A DNA stretch of 64,000 nt from the NCBI RefSeq assembly GCF_000758685.1, contig NZ_CP009286.1, positions 340,501-404,500 on the forward strand, given 5' to 3'. Within the stretch, counting starts at the first letter, position 1. Every line of letters begins with the position of its first letter. The DNA comes from Paenibacillus stellifer. Lineage in GTDB: Bacteria > Bacillota > Bacilli > Paenibacillales > Paenibacillaceae. The translations under genes were made by a program, and so were the position numbers. This document shows positions 62,740 to 64,000 of this stretch, piece by piece. The notes beneath the pieces are model-generated. The model saw only the letters and a program-made list of their open reading frames with translations, was not told the DNA's origin and made no database searches.

Positions 62740-64000
62740 TTGTCGGTACAAAGGGAGATGGATGAACCGATTCGCTACGGCGATTCCGCGGTAACTGGCG
62801 GAGTTTCGGTCTTCGATGAACGTTTTGATGAGCTGTTCGGTTATGACGGAGATGATTTGGGGCTGAGCTATGCCCCGGAGCAATCGTCTTTCCGATTGTG
62901 GGCCCCGACCTCGGAGCAGGCTGAGCTTGTTCTGTATGCTTCCTGGCAGGGAGAACCCGAAAGAGTGATCTCCATGGACCGGGGGACCGGCGGTACGTGG
63001 ACCGCAAGCGTAACAGGTGATCTGGAAGGCAAGTACTATACTTACCGTGTGATGATTGAAGGCCAGTGGAACGAAGCGGCGGACCCCTATGCCAGAGCTG
63101 TCGGCGTCAACGGCGACCGCGGCGCCATTCTGGATCTGCGGAAGACGGACCCGGAGGGATGGTCTGGCAGGATGCCGGCATTCGGGAACCCGGTTGATGC
63201 CGTCATTTATGAGCTGCATGTGATGGATTATTCGATTCATCCTGAAAGTGGTATCCGGCACAAAGGTCTGTTCGCCGGGCTTGCGGAGAACGGGACGCGG
63301 GGCCCGGGGGGGATTTTAACCGGACTCGATCATATCGCGGACCTGGGCGTTACTCATGTGCAACTGCTGCCGGTGTATGATTACGCCACGGAAAGCGTGG
63401 ATGAGACGAAGCTCGACCTCCCCCACTACAATTGGGGATATGACCCGAAGAACTATAACGTTCCGGAGGGCTCCTATGCTACCGATCCTTATGAACCGGC
63501 GTCCCGAATCCGGGAGCTCAAGGAGCTGATCCAGAGCCTTCATGACCGTGGAGTGCGCGTTATTATGGATGTCGTCTACAATCATGTCTACGACGGATAC
63601 CGCGTCAATTTCACGAAGCTTGTACCCGGCTACTATTTGCGGTATAAGCCGGACGGCAGCCTCGCTAACGGCTCGGGCTGCGGCAACGACTGCGCCACCG
63701 AGCGGAAGATGATGTCCCGCTTCATTGCGGACTCCGTCCTGTACTGGGCGAAGGAGTACAAGTTCGACGGATTCCGGTTCGACCTGATGGGACTGATGGA
63801 CGTGGATACGATCAACGAAATCCGGCGGCGGCTCTCGGAGATCGATCCGTCCATCATGATGATCGGCGAAGGCTGGGACCTTGACACGGAGCTTGCGCCA
63901 GAGCGCAAGGCAAGCCAGCATAATAGCGAGGCGATTCCGCTCATCGGCCAGTTCAACGACAGATTCCGCGATGTAGTGAAGGGCGACATTTTCCTGCATG
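62740..64000 (+). CDS. pulA: Type I pullulanase (partial, runs off the window)
   Basis: The first 420 codons of a GH13 debranching enzyme that hydrolyses alpha-1,6 links in pullulan and starch. A CBM48-type domain (about 45-130; FRLWAPTSEQAEL) precedes the catalytic barrel. The diagnostic YNWGYDPKNYN motif of type I pullulanase is present, with GH13 region I (DVVYNHVY), region II (GFRFDLMGL, nucleophile Asp) and region III (GEGWD, acid/base Glu). There is no signal peptide, so it is likely cytoplasmic. TTG 62740, about eight bases after AAAGGAGAGG, fits best; ATG 62758 is the alternative. Confidence 0.93.
   Translation, partial: MSVQREMDEPIRYGDSAVTGGVSVFDERFDELFGYDGDDLGLSYAPEQSSFRLWAPTSEQAELVLYASWQGEPERVISMDRGTGGTWTASVTGDLEGKYYTYRVMIEGQWNEAADPYARAVGVNGDRGAILDLRKTDPEGWSGRMPAFGNPVDAVIYELHVMDYSIHPESGIRHKGLFAGLAENGTRGPGGILTGLDHIADLGVTHVQLLPVYDYATESVDETKLDLPHYNWGYDPKNYNVPEGSYATDPYEPASRIRELKELIQSLHDRGVRVIMDVVYNHVYDGYRVNFTKLVPGYYLRYKPDGSLANGSGCGNDCATERKMMSRFIADSVLYWAKEYKFDGFRFDLMGLMDVDTINEIRRRLSEIDPSIMMIGEGWDLDTELAPERKASQHNSEAIPLIGQFNDRFRDVVKGDIFLH

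Overview
The window looks like a chromosomal segment of a GC-rich, endospore-forming member of the Bacillota, most likely Paenibacillus or a close relative. The reasons are strong AGGAGG-type ribosome binding sites with many GTG and TTG starts, CtsR boxes, sigma-A promoters, CcpA-type cre sites, a YesM/YesN-type two-component pair beside a carbohydrate ABC importer, a YheC/YheD spore-coat ATP-grasp protein and many Firmicutes-type terminators. No rRNA, tRNA or CRISPR array was seen.

Layout. 1-4.8 kb is a heat-shock block (Hsp20 with two CtsR operators, a CbpA-like J protein, ClpB). 5.0-7.1 kb has an MFS drug exporter, an isochorismatase-like hydrolase and the tail of a dead SGNH hydrolase gene. 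7.2-8.7 kb is a secreted GH5 mannanase under two cre sites. 8.7-10.8 kb is a gene-poor stretch with an IS110-family element whose 5' noncoding end folds like a bridge RNA. 10.9-16.4 kb has a copper-amine-oxidase-domain protein, a frameshifted lipoprotein gene, an MFS transporter, an AI-2E-family permease and a nucleotidyltransferase. 16.6-23.2 kb is a carbohydrate ABC importer followed by a YesM/YesN system. 23.3-29.0 kb has a small secreted protein, a possible small RNA or leader, a MarR regulator, and an arylsulfotransferase with a sulfonate/taurine-type ABC importer. 29.0-32.3 kb has two small proteins and a UvrD-like helicase.

32.5-41.4 kb is the most unusual part. It is a compact nine-gene operon that is visibly AT-rich against its GC-rich surroundings (in two 60-base lines counted by hand, 33% G+C at 34141 and 68% at 2641). 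It encodes an adenylate-forming ligase, a free-standing carrier protein, a HAD phosphatase, a PLP aminotransferase, a DapA/NanA-type aldolase, an SDR, two exporters (EamA and MATE) and a BtrH-like papain-fold protein. It reads as a horizontally acquired pathway that builds an amino-acid-like small molecule, tethers it to a carrier protein, transfers or releases it and exports it. There is no NRPS condensation domain and no PKS.

41.5-46.6 kb has a ROK regulator with a 19-bp perfect palindrome, an MFS permease, a YhfC remnant, a DUF6492-like glycosyltransferase and a GDP-mannose pyrophosphorylase. 46.7-52.8 kb is a LacI-controlled sugar-acid or sugar-phosphate operon (TIM-barrel isomerase, PfkB kinase, MFS permease, HPS/KGPDC-type enzyme, 6-phospho-3-hexuloisomerase). 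53.0-64.0 kb has a DUF445 membrane protein, a lone NifI1-like PII protein, two glycosyltransferases, a YheC/YheD protein, a large PAS hybrid histidine kinase, a C39-like cysteine protease and the first two thirds of a type I pullulanase that runs off the window.
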